Source of the DNA: JAJYQH01 sp036261615
Lineage (GTDB): Bacteria > Actinomycetota > Actinomycetes > Propionibacteriales > Propionibacteriaceae
Length of the DNA stretch: 64,000 nucleotides
Assembly: GCA_036261615.1 (NCBI GenBank)
Contig: DATAKK010000088.1
Location: 10,724-74,723 of the forward strand
Direction of reading: 5' to 3'
The translations under genes were made by a program, and so were the position numbers. The first letter of the stretch is position 1. Each line of letters starts with the position of its first letter. Below are positions 17,322 through 24,803 of this stretch, piece by piece. The notes under the pieces are model-generated. The model made no database searches and was not told the origin of the DNA. It saw only the letters and a list, made by a program, of their open reading frames with translations.

Positions 17322-17986
17322 CGTGTCTCCTTCGCAGAACTCGGCGCCACGGGCGCGGCGGCTGCCGGACGCAGGGACGGGGGCGTTGCGGCGTCCACCC
17401 GGTGGCGGAGCCGGTCGCGCACGTCCGGCCAGTCGTCGGCAATGACCGAGAACACCACGGCGTCCCGCCATGTTCCGTCGGCCCGTCGCGCGTCGCGGCG
17501 CACGGTGCCCTCCCGGGTGGCCCCGAGGCGGCCGATCGCCGCGATCGAGCGGGTGTTGAGGTTGTCGGCCTGGATGCGCACCCGCCCCCAGCCGTGGTCG
17601 AACACGTGCGAGAGGAGCAGCAGCTTGCTCTCGGGGTTGACCGCCGAGCCCCACACCCGCGGGTCGTACGCCGTCCAGCCGAGGTGGGTGCGCTCCTTGC
17701 TGGGCTCCCACTCCCCCAGCGAGGACGTGCCGACGAGGGTGCCGGCGTCCGGGCCCGCCACCAGGCGCACCGCGAACGGCCGCTCGGCCCACAGGTAGTG
17801 GCGCAGGAAGTCCCGGAACCGGGAGGGATCTGGGTGGTAGCCGGCCGGGCCACCGCCCCATCCGCCGGCGAACACCTCGGGGCGGTGCAGGGCGGCGGTC
17901 AGCCCGTCGAGGTGGTCTTCGTGCAGCGGCTCGAGCTGGACGAAGCGGCCACGCAGCGTGGCCGGCAGGGGGATGGTCACGCTCAC
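17318..17986 (-). CDS. GNAT-family N-acetyltransferase (RimJ/RimL-like)
   Basis: 222 residues, acetyl-CoA dependent; substrate unknown. The segments LRGRFVQLEPLHEDHLDGL, LVGTSSLGEWEPSKERTHLG, then WGSAVNPESKLLLLSHVFD and VRIQADNLNTRSIAAIGRLG follow the Acetyltransf_3 pattern (beta4 strand, acetyl-CoA loop, Asn-x-x-Ser near the thiol). A Pro/Ala-rich tail ends the protein. It overlaps mshC by four bases, so the two are co-translated. It is not MshD (which has two GNAT domains), so a mycothiol role is only inferred from the overlap. Confidence 0.88.
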   Translation of the reverse strand: MSVTIPLPATLRGRFVQLEPLHEDHLDGLTAALHRPEVFAGGWGGGPAGYHPDPSRFRDFLRHYLWAERPFAVRLVAGPDAGTLVGTSSLGEWEPSKERTHLGWTAYDPRVWGSAVNPESKLLLLSHVFDHGWGRVRIQADNLNTRSIAAIGRLGATREGTVRRDARRADGTWRDAVVFSVIADDWPDVRDRLRHRVDAATPPSLRPAAAAPVAPSSAKETR

Positions 17987-17992
17987 CCGGCG

Positions 17993-17998
17993 ATCCTA
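17993..17998 (-). promoter_or_regulatory. -10 box TAGGAT, leaderless GNAT-mshC unit
   Basis: Minus-strand TAGGAT then six bases then GTG 17986. Close match to the actinobacterial -10 consensus; drives the acetyltransferase and mshC. Confidence 0.6.
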
Positions 17999-18067
17999 GT
18001 CGGACGCCGCCGGCCGCCCGTCCCGTGGCCGTTCGCGAGAAGCGGACGCCGCGCGGGCCCGCGACCC

Positions 18068-18073
18068 TAGGGT
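18068..18073 (+). promoter_or_regulatory. -10-like box TAGGGT, leaderless phosphatase gene
   Basis: TAGGGT then seven bases then ATG 18081. It faces away from the GNAT promoter, so the two divergent promoters sit within 80 bp. Confidence 0.5.
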
Positions 18074-18080
18074 GGGCGGC

Positions 18081-18653
18081 ATGACTGAGCTGTTCCTCGT
18101 CCGCCACGGCGCCACGGAGTGGAGCCGCTCGGGCCGGCACACGTCGGTGACCGACCTCCCGCTGCTTCCGGACGGGGAGGAGCAGGCGCGTCGCGTCGCG
18201 GGCAAGCTCGCCGACCTCGGGCTCGGTCCCTCCGACTTCGGCCTGGCGCTGTCCAGCCCGCGCCTCCGCGCGCTGCGGACGGCGGAGCTGGCCGGTTTCC
18301 GCCCGGAGATCGACGAGCGTCTCGCCGAGTGGCGTTACGGCGACTACGAGGGGCGGACGAGCGCCGACATCCGCCGCGACGTGCCCGGCTGGCGGATCTG
18401 GACCCATCCGCTGCCCGGGGGCGAGACCCGCACCCAGATCATCAACCGGATGACCGAGGTGGTGCGCCGGGTGCAGGACTCGGGCGTGGAGCGGGCCATC
18501 TGCTTCGGCCACGGCCACAGCTCCCGCGTGCTGGCCCTGTGCTGGCTCGGCATCGACGTCGCCCGGGGTCAGAGTTTCCCCCTGGAGACCGGCGCGGTGT
18601 GCGTTCTCGGGCACGAGAAGGAGTCACCGGCGATCGTCCGCTGGAACGCCTGA
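18081..18653 (+). CDS. Histidine phosphatase family protein (acid phosphatase-like)
   Basis: 190 residues. The RHG motif (LFLVRHGATEW) at residues 5-14 supplies the phosphorylated histidine; the second histidine is in CFGHGHSSRVLA, with the acid Glu in the segment RLAEWRYGDYEGRT. The substrate is unknown. A GTG at 18072 is in frame but lies over the -10 box, so ATG 18081 is used. It is divergent from the mshC unit and convergent with the SCO1664-like gene. A second histidine phosphatase (20124-20816) lies 1.5 kb away; the two share the fold but little else. Confidence 0.88.
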   Translation: MTELFLVRHGATEWSRSGRHTSVTDLPLLPDGEEQARRVAGKLADLGLGPSDFGLALSSPRLRALRTAELAGFRPEIDERLAEWRYGDYEGRTSADIRRDVPGWRIWTHPLPGGETRTQIINRMTEVVRRVQDSGVERAICFGHGHSSRVLALCWLGIDVARGQSFPLETGAVCVLGHEKESPAIVRWNA

Positions 18654-18703
18654 CCCGCAACCTCACCCTCCCCTGCCTCCTGCGCCGCGGGAGTGGGCGG
18701 GGA

Positions 18704-19465
18704 CTACACCGGGGGCCAGGGGATGACCGGCCAGCGGTCTCCCGGCTCGGGCAGGACGCCGGCGGCGAGCAGTTCGATCGCCCGCTCGCGGGTGGCCTCC
18801 ACCTCGTCGGGAGCGAGCCACGGGTCGAGGACGCCGTCGTCGAGGGCGGTGAGCACGGCGCGTACGAGCTCGAGCTCCGCCTCCTCGAGCGGATCGCCCG
18901 ACCAGCCCCACAGCACCGTCCGGAGCTTGGGCTCGGTGTGGAACGACACCCCGTGGTCGACGCCGAGCACCCTCCCGTCGAGCGCCTGCAGGATGTGCCC
19001 GGCCTTGCGGTCGGCGTTGTTGATGATGACGTCGAACACGGCGAGGCGGCGCAGCCGGGGGTCGTCGGCGTGGACGAGGGCGACGTCGCTGTCGTGGTTG
19101 TCGACGCCGATGACCACGCCGTACCACGCGTCGGGGATCTCGTCGGCCGCGACGAGGGCCACGAGGTCGCCGGCGTCCGGCTGGTCGACCCATCGCTGGA
19201 GGGCACCACGCCCCAGCGGTGCGTCGTCGACCATCACCGTGTGCGGCACGACGTCGAACCCGCTGGCCCGCGACAGTTCGTAGGCGGCGACCTCCCGGTT
19301 GGCGAGCGTGCCGTCGGGGAAGTCCCACAGCGGACGCTCCCCCGCACGCGGCTTGTACACGAACCGCTGACCCTCGGGGTCGGCGAGCAGGAACGTGGCG
19401 TTGGAGGCGTCCACCAGCCTCCCCAGCACCTGCCAGGGGGTCGTGGCCTCGGCGGCGGCGTCCAT
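18704..19465 (-). CDS. SCO1664-family conserved protein (kinase-like)
   Basis: 253 residues, a conserved actinobacterial family of unknown function. It has the motifs VYKPRAGERPLWDFPDGTLA, REVAAYELSRASGFDVVP, FDVIINNADRKAGHIL and GVDHGVSFH, which resemble the catalytic and metal loops of PI3/PI4-kinase or HipA-like folds (Asp-Asn pair in NNADRK, Asp in GVDHG). A phosphotransferase is therefore plausible but unproven. It follows the DUF3090 gene by 3 bp and belongs to the trio that travels with mshC in actinobacteria. Confidence 0.88.
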   Translation of the reverse strand: MDAAAEATTPWQVLGRLVDASNATFLLADPEGQRFVYKPRAGERPLWDFPDGTLANREVAAYELSRASGFDVVPHTVMVDDAPLGRGALQRWVDQPDAGDLVALVAADEIPDAWYGVVIGVDNHDSDVALVHADDPRLRRLAVFDVIINNADRKAGHILQALDGRVLGVDHGVSFHTEPKLRTVLWGWSGDPLEEAELELVRAVLTALDDGVLDPWLAPDEVEATRERAIELLAAGVLPEPGDRWPVIPWPPV

Positions 19466-19468
19466 CGG

Positions 19469-20044
19469 CTACTCGAAGAGGGGACGCCGGTAGCCGTTCG
19501 ACCGGGAGCAGATGTGGCCCTCGGGGTTGATCGGCTGGCCGCAGAACGGGCACGCCGGACGCCCCGCCGCCACCAGGCTGCGGGCCCGGGCGACGAAGTC
19601 GCGTGCCTGTTCGGGGGTGATCTTGACCGACAGCGACTCGTTGTCGGGCTGCTCGCCGCTGAACGGGAAGTCGGTCTCCTGCTGCTCCTCGTCGTCGTCG
19701 ACGACGGTGAACATCTCGACCTGGACGGCCGACAGCTCGGCGTCCCACGCGATGGTCATCGTGCCCGCGCGGAAATCCTCCTGCAGCGGGGCGTCGAGCG
19801 GGTCGAGGTCGCGGGCCGTGGTGCGGGCCGAGGGGATGTCGAGCGTGCCGTCGCTCAGCCGGGCGAGCTCGTCGAGCACCCGCTCGAGGTGGTCGGCGAG
19901 CACCTGCACCTGCTGCTTCTCGCAGACGACGCTCGTGAGCCTGCTCCCCTGACGAGCCTGCACGAAGAAGGTGCGCTCCCCGGGCTGGCCGACCGTGCCG
20001 GCGACGAACCTGTCGGGAAACTCGTAGTGGTGCACCAGAGCCAT
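19469..20044 (-). CDS. DUF3090-family protein
   Basis: 191 residues, actinobacteria-specific and of unknown function. It opens with ALVHHYEFPDRFVAGTVG, contains QARQGSRLTSVVCEKQQVQVL, and ends with a compact zinc-finger-like segment (CPFCGQPINPEGHIC, two CxxC-type pairs). That cysteine set suggests a structural metal site or a link to thiol chemistry; the second is a guess from the nearby mshC. A good RBS (GAGGAGAGG) precedes ATG 20044. It is the middle gene of a minus-strand trio. Confidence 0.9.
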   Translation of the reverse strand: MALVHHYEFPDRFVAGTVGQPGERTFFVQARQGSRLTSVVCEKQQVQVLADHLERVLDELARLSDGTLDIPSARTTARDLDPLDAPLQEDFRAGTMTIAWDAELSAVQVEMFTVVDDDEEQQETDFPFSGEQPDNESLSVKITPEQARDFVARARSLVAAGRPACPFCGQPINPEGHICSRSNGYRRPLFE

Positions 20045-20123
20045 GACCTCTCCTCCTCGGGGGACTCCCCTTGCTGACCCAGCCGTTCCAGCCTAGTTGC
20101 CGTCGTCCGCCCGCTCGGCGGGC

Positions 20124-20816
20124 TCACTCGGCCTGACCGGCGCCGCCGCCCGGTTCGGGGCCGCCGTGCGCCTCGGTGAAGCGGCCGACGAACGTGCGGA
20201 CCTGTCCCGACAGGGAGTTCACGGTGACGACGAACGGCGGCTTGTCGGCACCGGGGTAGTGCACGACGCTCACGGACGCCGGGTCGACCCCGATCCGCTG
20301 GAACTGGTCGAAGGGCTGGGCCAGCGCGTCGGAGAGGATCGCCTTGATCGGGTCGGCGTGGGCCACGAGCAGCCAGGCGTCGCGCTCGCCGAGCCGGGCG
20401 TTCCACCCGTGCACGGCCGCGACCACCCGTTCCCGCATGGCGTCCATGGCCTCCCCCTCGGGGAAGACGACGGCCGAGGGACGCTGCTGCACGGTCGTCC
20501 ACAGCTCCTCCGACCCGAGGTCCTTGAGCGTGCGTCCGGTCCAGGAGCCGTAGTCGCACTCGATGACGCCCTCGTCTGCGTGCACGGGCGGCGTGCCACC
20601 GGCCCACGAGTCGAGCGCGAGGTGGAGGGTCTCCTCGCACCGCTGGAGCGGCGAGTGCACGGCGAGGGCGAGCTCGACGCCCCGGAGCCGCTCCCCGATC
20701 CCCATCGCCTGGGAGCGTCCGAGGTCGTCGAGGGCGATCCCCGGCCGGCGTCCGGCGAGGATCCCCTCGGTGTTGGCCGTACTCCGGCCGTGCCGGGCGA
20801 GGATGAGCGTGGGCAT
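20124..20816 (-). CDS. MSMEG_4193-family phosphomutase/phosphatase
   Basis: 230 residues of the histidine phosphatase superfamily. The catalytic RHG is in LILARHGRSTANTEG (residues 4-18), the second histidine in WLLVAHADPIKAILSD, and the acid residue in GVIECDYGSWTGRTLK. The MSMEG_4193 family is one of three uncharacterised proteins commonly found together in actinobacteria (with DUF3090 and SCO1664), and they appear here in that order. Its substrate is unknown. The C-terminal 40 residues are Gly/Pro-rich. Start ATG 20816 is leaderless-type. Confidence 0.9.
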   Translation of the reverse strand: MPTLILARHGRSTANTEGILAGRRPGIALDDLGRSQAMGIGERLRGVELALAVHSPLQRCEETLHLALDSWAGGTPPVHADEGVIECDYGSWTGRTLKDLGSEELWTTVQQRPSAVVFPEGEAMDAMRERVVAAVHGWNARLGERDAWLLVAHADPIKAILSDALAQPFDQFQRIGVDPASVSVVHYPGADKPPFVVTVNSLSGQVRTFVGRFTEAHGGPEPGGGAGQAE

Positions 20817-20823
20817 GGGCCCC

Positions 20824-20829
20824 AGCCTA
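20824..20829 (-). promoter_or_regulatory. -10-like box TAGGCT, leaderless trio promoter
   Basis: Minus-strand TAGGCT then seven bases then ATG 20816. Confidence 0.55.
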
Positions 20830-20878
20830 GGGCGAGCCGACGCCCGCCCGTCCCGCCGCGATCCCGGCGTCCACTGGC

Positions 20879-20884
20879 TAAGCT
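20879..20884 (+). promoter_or_regulatory. -10-like box TAAGCT, leaderless aldo/keto reductase gene
   Basis: TAAGCT then six bases then GTG 20891. Divergent from the trio promoter 50 bp away. Confidence 0.5.
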
Positions 20885-20890
20885 CACCCG

Positions 20891-21856
20891 GTGAGCCAAA
20901 CGATGAGACGCGTCGGCGAATCCGGGCTGACGGTGTCGCGCCTCGGCCTGGGCACGATGACGTGGGGCGCCGACGTCTCCCCCGCCGCCGCCCGTGACCT
21001 GGTGCGCCGATTCCTCGCCGACGGCGGCAACCTCATCGACACCGCGCCCGCCTACGGGAACGGCGCCGCCGAGAACGTCATCGGCAAGCTCATCCACACC
21101 GACATCCGTCGCGACGACCTCATCATCGCGACCAAGGGCGGGTTCGGGCTGCACGGCGGGCGCCGCAGCGTCGACACCTCGCGGCGGGCGCTGCTCGACG
21201 ACCTGGCCGGATCCCTGCGGCGGCTGCACACCGACCACGTCGACCTGTGGCAACTGCACGCGTGGGGAACGGCCCCGCTCGACGAGACCCTCGACGCGCT
21301 CGACCACGCGGTCACCAGCGGCATGGCCCGGTACGTGGGCATCAGCAACTTCGTCGGCTGGCAGACCGCCCGGGCGGCCACCTGGCAGCAGGCGGTGCCG
21401 GGGCGGGCGCGCCTGGTCAGCACCCAGGTCGAGTACTCGCTCGTCGCCCGGCGGGTCGAGCTCGAGGTGCTGCCCGCGGCGCTGGCCCACGGCATGGGCG
21501 TGTTCCCGTGGTCGCCGATCGGGCGCGGCGTCCTCACCGGGAAGTACCGCTCGGGCACGCCGCGTGACTCGCGCGGCGGCTCCGACCATCTCTCGTGGTT
21601 CGTCGAGCCCTACCTCGAACCCAAGTACCGGGCGGTGGTGGACGCCGTCTGCACGGCCGCGGAGGGACTCGGGCTGACACCCGCGCAGGTGGCCCTGCTG
21701 TGGGTGCGCGACGCCCCGGGGGTCACGGCCCCGATCCTCGGCGCCCGCACGGTCGCCCAGCTCGGCGAGTTCCTCGACGTCGACGACCAGGTGCTGCCGC
21801 CCGCGATCGTCTCCGCGCTCGACGACGTCACCGGCGGGCCCAACCTGCTCCGCTGA
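20891..21856 (+). CDS. Aldo/keto reductase
   Basis: NADPH-dependent oxidoreductase of 321 residues, substrate unknown. The (beta/alpha)8 fold shows the catalytic tetrad: Asp and Tyr in LIDTAPAYGNG, Lys in IIATKGGFG and His in LWQLHAWG. The NADPH pocket is in GISNFVGWQTARA and ILGARTVAQLGE. It is a monomeric AKR with an insertion around residues 225-245. The GTG start is preceded by the -10 box; ATG 20903 is an alternative. Its stop is 10 bp from the convergent 21867 gene. Confidence 0.92.
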   Translation: MSQTMRRVGESGLTVSRLGLGTMTWGADVSPAAARDLVRRFLADGGNLIDTAPAYGNGAAENVIGKLIHTDIRRDDLIIATKGGFGLHGGRRSVDTSRRALLDDLAGSLRRLHTDHVDLWQLHAWGTAPLDETLDALDHAVTSGMARYVGISNFVGWQTARAATWQQAVPGRARLVSTQVEYSLVARRVELEVLPAALAHGMGVFPWSPIGRGVLTGKYRSGTPRDSRGGSDHLSWFVEPYLEPKYRAVVDAVCTAAEGLGLTPAQVALLWVRDAPGVTAPILGARTVAQLGEFLDVDDQVLPPAIVSALDDVTGGPNLLR

Positions 21857-21866
21857 CGCGGGCGCG

Positions 21867-22496
21867 TCAGAAGATCGAGAACTGCGGGTCGAGCGGCGCG
21901 CGCCCGGCGAGCGCCAGCACGACGTCGCCGCCGCGCCCGTCGAGCACCGCGAGTTCGGCCTCGATCTCGAGGGTGATCCGCAGCGCGTCGGCCGGCAGGT
22001 CGACGGTGACGCCGGTGGCCGCGGCGAGGTCGAGCGAGTGCACGGTGAGCTCGAAGATCCGGGTGTGCAGGTAGGTGCAGATGCGCATGCCGCCGGCGAT
22101 CGTGGTGATGATCCGCGCCTGCTCGGGGTCGTCGGCCTGGACGGCGTCGAGCGCCTCGGTCACCTGCGCGAGCAGCCGGGTCATGGCCTCCGTCGCCCCG
22201 TCGCGCAGGCCCTCGGCCGCGGCGATGGCCCGCTGGGCGACACCGTCGGCCGCGGCGAGCTGGCGGGTGGCGTGGTAGTACTCGGACGCCGTCGACAGGT
22301 CGATCCGGTCGGCCGGGCGGGCGAGGTACTCGAGCACGGTCTGCATGGAGCGGCCGGTGTGGGCGATGAGGTGCCGCACGTTCCACTCGCCGAGGGCGGG
22401 CTGCTCGTAGGCGGAGACCGGGATGCGCGACACCTGGTCGACGAAGGCGGCGGCCGTGTCGAGGTAGATCTGCGAGTGCTGCTCGAGGGTGTTCAT
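21867..22496 (-). CDS. Maleylpyruvate-isomerase-family (mycothiol-dependent type) protein
   Basis: 209 residues of the DinB-like MDMPI_N fold. The metal-site histidine is in WNVRHLIAHTGRS, and the second part of the site is the Glu-His pair in RIFELTVHSLDLAAA, matching the His/Glu/His zinc triad of the characterised maleylpyruvate isomerase. Family members use mycothiol as cofactor, consistent with mshC in this genome. The actual substrate is unknown; aromatic degradation genes are absent. It overlaps rimI by four bases and closes the tsaE-tsaB-rimI chain. Confidence 0.87.
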   Translation of the reverse strand: MNTLEQHSQIYLDTAAAFVDQVSRIPVSAYEQPALGEWNVRHLIAHTGRSMQTVLEYLARPADRIDLSTASEYYHATRQLAAADGVAQRAIAAAEGLRDGATEAMTRLLAQVTEALDAVQADDPEQARIITTIAGGMRICTYLHTRIFELTVHSLDLAAATGVTVDLPADALRITLEIEAELAVLDGRGGDVVLALAGRAPLDPQFSIF

Positions 22497-23038
22497 GGCG
22501 TTTCCTCCCGGGGTTCGTCCCCAGCGTGACACACCCCCGCCGAAACGCCCGCATCGGGTCGGGCGTCCGCCGCCGTCCCGGCCTGCCCCTCGGGGTGGGG
22601 GGCCAGGGTGAGCTCCATGACGAGGGCGTCGACGCCGGGCCCGTAGTAGGAGGCCCGGCGGGCGATCACGGCGAACCCGGCGCGACGGTAGAGCGCGAGC
22701 GCGGCGGCGTTGTCGGGCCGCACCTCGAGCAGCATCCGCCCGGCCCGACGGGAGGCCCTGGCCACCATCTCCTCGAGCAGGCCGCCGGCGAGCCCCTGCC
22801 CGCGGTGAGCCGGGTCGACGAGGATGCGGTGCAGGTCGGCGTCCCCGGCCACCACCTGCACGGTGGCGGCGGCCACCAGCCGTCCGTCGACCCGGCGCAC
22901 CCCGATGATCCGGTCGCCGGCACGCAGCTCGCCGTCCCAGGCGGCCGCGCTCCAGCGTTCCGGGGCGGGGAAGCACGCCTCGTCGAGGCGGGCGAGTTCG
23001 TCGGCTCCGGCGTCCGGGACGCCGGGCGCCCCGGTCAC
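22493..23038 (-). CDS. rimI: Ribosomal protein S18-alanine N-acetyltransferase RimI-like
   Basis: GNAT enzyme, 181 residues, expected to acetylate protein N-termini such as S18. The acetyl-CoA loop is in RILVDPAHRGQGLAGGLLEE (Q/R-x-x-G-x-G/A), followed by LEVRPDNAAALALYRRAGF, a near-perfect RimI signature, and YYGPGVDALVMEL. The GTG start at 23038 overlaps the tsaB stop (GTGA). A 35-residue C-terminal Pro/Ala/Glu-rich tail is unusual. Context with tsaB and tsaE is the standard bacterial arrangement. Confidence 0.92.
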   Translation of the reverse strand: MTGAPGVPDAGADELARLDEACFPAPERWSAAAWDGELRAGDRIIGVRRVDGRLVAAATVQVVAGDADLHRILVDPAHRGQGLAGGLLEEMVARASRRAGRMLLEVRPDNAAALALYRRAGFAVIARRASYYGPGVDALVMELTLAPHPEGQAGTAADARPDAGVSAGVCHAGDEPREETP

Positions 23039-23721
23039 CGCCGGCTCAGCCGGGGCGTGACGAGCGTCGACTTGCGCGTGGAGGGCACGGTGGCGTCCGG
23101 CTTGCGGAGGTACAACGGCTCGATGCCGGCGTCCGGGAGCACGTCGATGGACGCCGCCAGCACCCCGGCGTCGAGGGCGCGCGGCCCGGGCGCGACCCGC
23201 GGGCCGAGGACGTCGGCGTAGAGGTCGGCCCCCGGGCCGACGACCGGCAGGTCGGGCAGCGTGTCGGGTCGGCCCACCTGCGGCTCGCCGATCCGCTCGC
23301 CGGCGGGCGAGTAGCGGGCCCAGTAGAGCTCGCGGCGGCGGGCGTCGGACGCCACGACGAACTCCCCGGCGGGTGCCTCCGACCCCAGCACGGCCTGACG
23401 GGCGACGACGTCGAGGCTGCAGACACCCTTGGGCACGGCGATCGTGCCGGGGAAGCCGCCGCCGAGCGCGGCGATGGTGCGGGCGGTGACGATGCCCACC
23501 CGCAGCCCGGTGAACGGGCCGGGTCCGAGGCCGACGACGACCCGCCCGACGTCGGTGAGGGCGATGCCCTCGTCGGCGCAGGCCCGATCGATGAGGGCCT
23601 GGAGGTGTTCGGCGTGGGCGCGGCGGTCGTCGACGCGCCGCGAGGCCACCGGCTCGCCGTCGCGCGCGAGGCCGATGCACACGTCGGTGGAGGTGTCGAT
23701 CCCCAGCACCCACTCGCTCAT
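23035..23721 (-). CDS. tsaB: tRNA threonylcarbamoyladenosine biosynthesis protein TsaB
   Basis: Scaffold of the t6A37 tRNA-modification complex (TsaD-TsaB-TsaE). 228 residues of the ASKHA fold: VLGIDTSTDVCIGLA at the N-terminus, HAEHLQALIDRA, the conserved VVVGLGPGPFTGLRVGI loop, and a shortened C-terminal lobe. TsaB is the catalytically inactive paralogue of TsaD, which is not in this window. ATG 23721 overlaps the tsaE stop by four bases, and its own stop overlaps rimI. Confidence 0.96.
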   Translation of the reverse strand: MSEWVLGIDTSTDVCIGLARDGEPVASRRVDDRRAHAEHLQALIDRACADEGIALTDVGRVVVGLGPGPFTGLRVGIVTARTIAALGGGFPGTIAVPKGVCSLDVVARQAVLGSEAPAGEFVVASDARRRELYWARYSPAGERIGEPQVGRPDTLPDLPVVGPGADLYADVLGPRVAPGPRALDAGVLAASIDVLPDAGIEPLYLRKPDATVPSTRKSTLVTPRLSRR

Positions 23722-24779
23722 GCCGGTGTCCCTTCGTCGGTCGTGGTGTCGGTGGCGGCCGCCGCATCGCCGGGCTCGGGGGCGTCGACGGCCAGCGGCG
23801 TGAGGTCGACGTCGTCCCAGCGGGGGCCGGTGCCGACGACGTAGACGATCCGGGTCTCGTCGTCCGGGTCGCCGCTGCGCCGGATGTCGACGTCGAGCCA
23901 CGACGGGGCCAGCCCCTCGGCCAGGCCCGCCCCCCACTCGACGAGGGTGATCGAGTCGGCCAGGGTGGCGTCGAGGTCGATGTCCTCGAGCTCGGCGGGC
24001 GAGGAGAGCCGGTAGGCGTCGACGTGCACGAGGCCCGGCCCGTCGCCGAGCGGGCGGTGGACGCGGGACAGCACGAAGGTCGGCGAGATGATCGGCGAGG
24101 CGACGTGCAGCTCGGCTCCCAGTCCCTGGGTGAGCGTCGTCTTGCCCGCGCCGAGGTCGCCGCTGGCGATGACGACGTCGCCACCCCGGAGCACCCGGGC
24201 CAGCCGGCGTCCGAGCCGTCGCATCGCGTCGGCGTCTGGCACCTCGACGCGCACGGGAAGCCCGCGCTGCATGACGAAGCCGGTGGGAACCTCGCGCACG
24301 GCGTGGAACCCGTGGCGCTCCCACCAGTTGCGGGTGGCCGGGAACTCGCGGCGCGAGAGCAGCTCGAGCCGGGTGGCGCCGAGGTCGGTCGCCAGCTCGA
24401 CGGCGCCGCGGACCATCGCCTCGGCGATCCCTGCGAGGCGATGCCCGGGAAGCACGCTCACCCGGTGCAGCCCGGCCAGGTCGCCGTCGAGGGTCATCAG
24501 CAGGCAGCCGACGACCTGTCGGTGGCCGTGGTCGTCGACGAGTTCGGCGATGACCCCCGGCGCGGTCGCCAGCGACTCAGCGATCTGCTCGGCGGTGTCG
24601 GACAGGTACGCCGGCGGCGGGTCGACCTTGGGGCGGGCCCCGAAGGCCTCCCGGATCACCGCAAGCATCGCGGCGGCGTCGGAGGGCTCCGCCACCCGCA
24701 GGCTCAGGTTGCCCTCCTCCACCTCCCCGGCCTGGCCGGGGGTTCCCCCGGACTGGGTCGACACGCGTTCGCTGGTCAC
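23718..24779 (-). CDS. tsaE: GNAT-TsaE fusion: t6A ATPase with N-terminal acetyltransferase domain
   Basis: 353 residues, more than twice the length of a plain TsaE (about 150). Residues 25-172 form a GNAT domain (RVAEPSDAAAMLAVI, then SVLPGHRLAGIAEAMV as acetyl-CoA loop, then NWWERHGFHAV). Residues 178-320 are TsaE with the P-loop GDLGAGKTT (207-215), ISPTFVLSR, VHVDAYRL and LVEWGAGLAE. A Thr/Asp-rich tail follows. TsaE hydrolyses ATP to recycle the TsaBD complex. The target of the fused acetyltransferase is unknown. Start GTG 24779; an internal start near the TsaE domain is possible but has no clear RBS. Confidence 0.93.
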   Translation of the reverse strand: MTSERVSTQSGGTPGQAGEVEEGNLSLRVAEPSDAAAMLAVIREAFGARPKVDPPPAYLSDTAEQIAESLATAPGVIAELVDDHGHRQVVGCLLMTLDGDLAGLHRVSVLPGHRLAGIAEAMVRGAVELATDLGATRLELLSRREFPATRNWWERHGFHAVREVPTGFVMQRGLPVRVEVPDADAMRRLGRRLARVLRGGDVVIASGDLGAGKTTLTQGLGAELHVASPIISPTFVLSRVHRPLGDGPGLVHVDAYRLSSPAELEDIDLDATLADSITLVEWGAGLAEGLAPSWLDVDIRRSGDPDDETRIVYVVGTGPRWDDVDLTPLAVDAPEPGDAAAATDTTTDEGTPA

Positions 24780-24803
24780 AGCTCGGCTCCCGAAGTTGAC
24801 TCG

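Noticed and set aside
17648..17680. Another member of repeat family 2 (TCGTACGCC inside the GNAT gene)
   Set aside because: A single 9-mer within coding sequence with no partner boxes; chance match.
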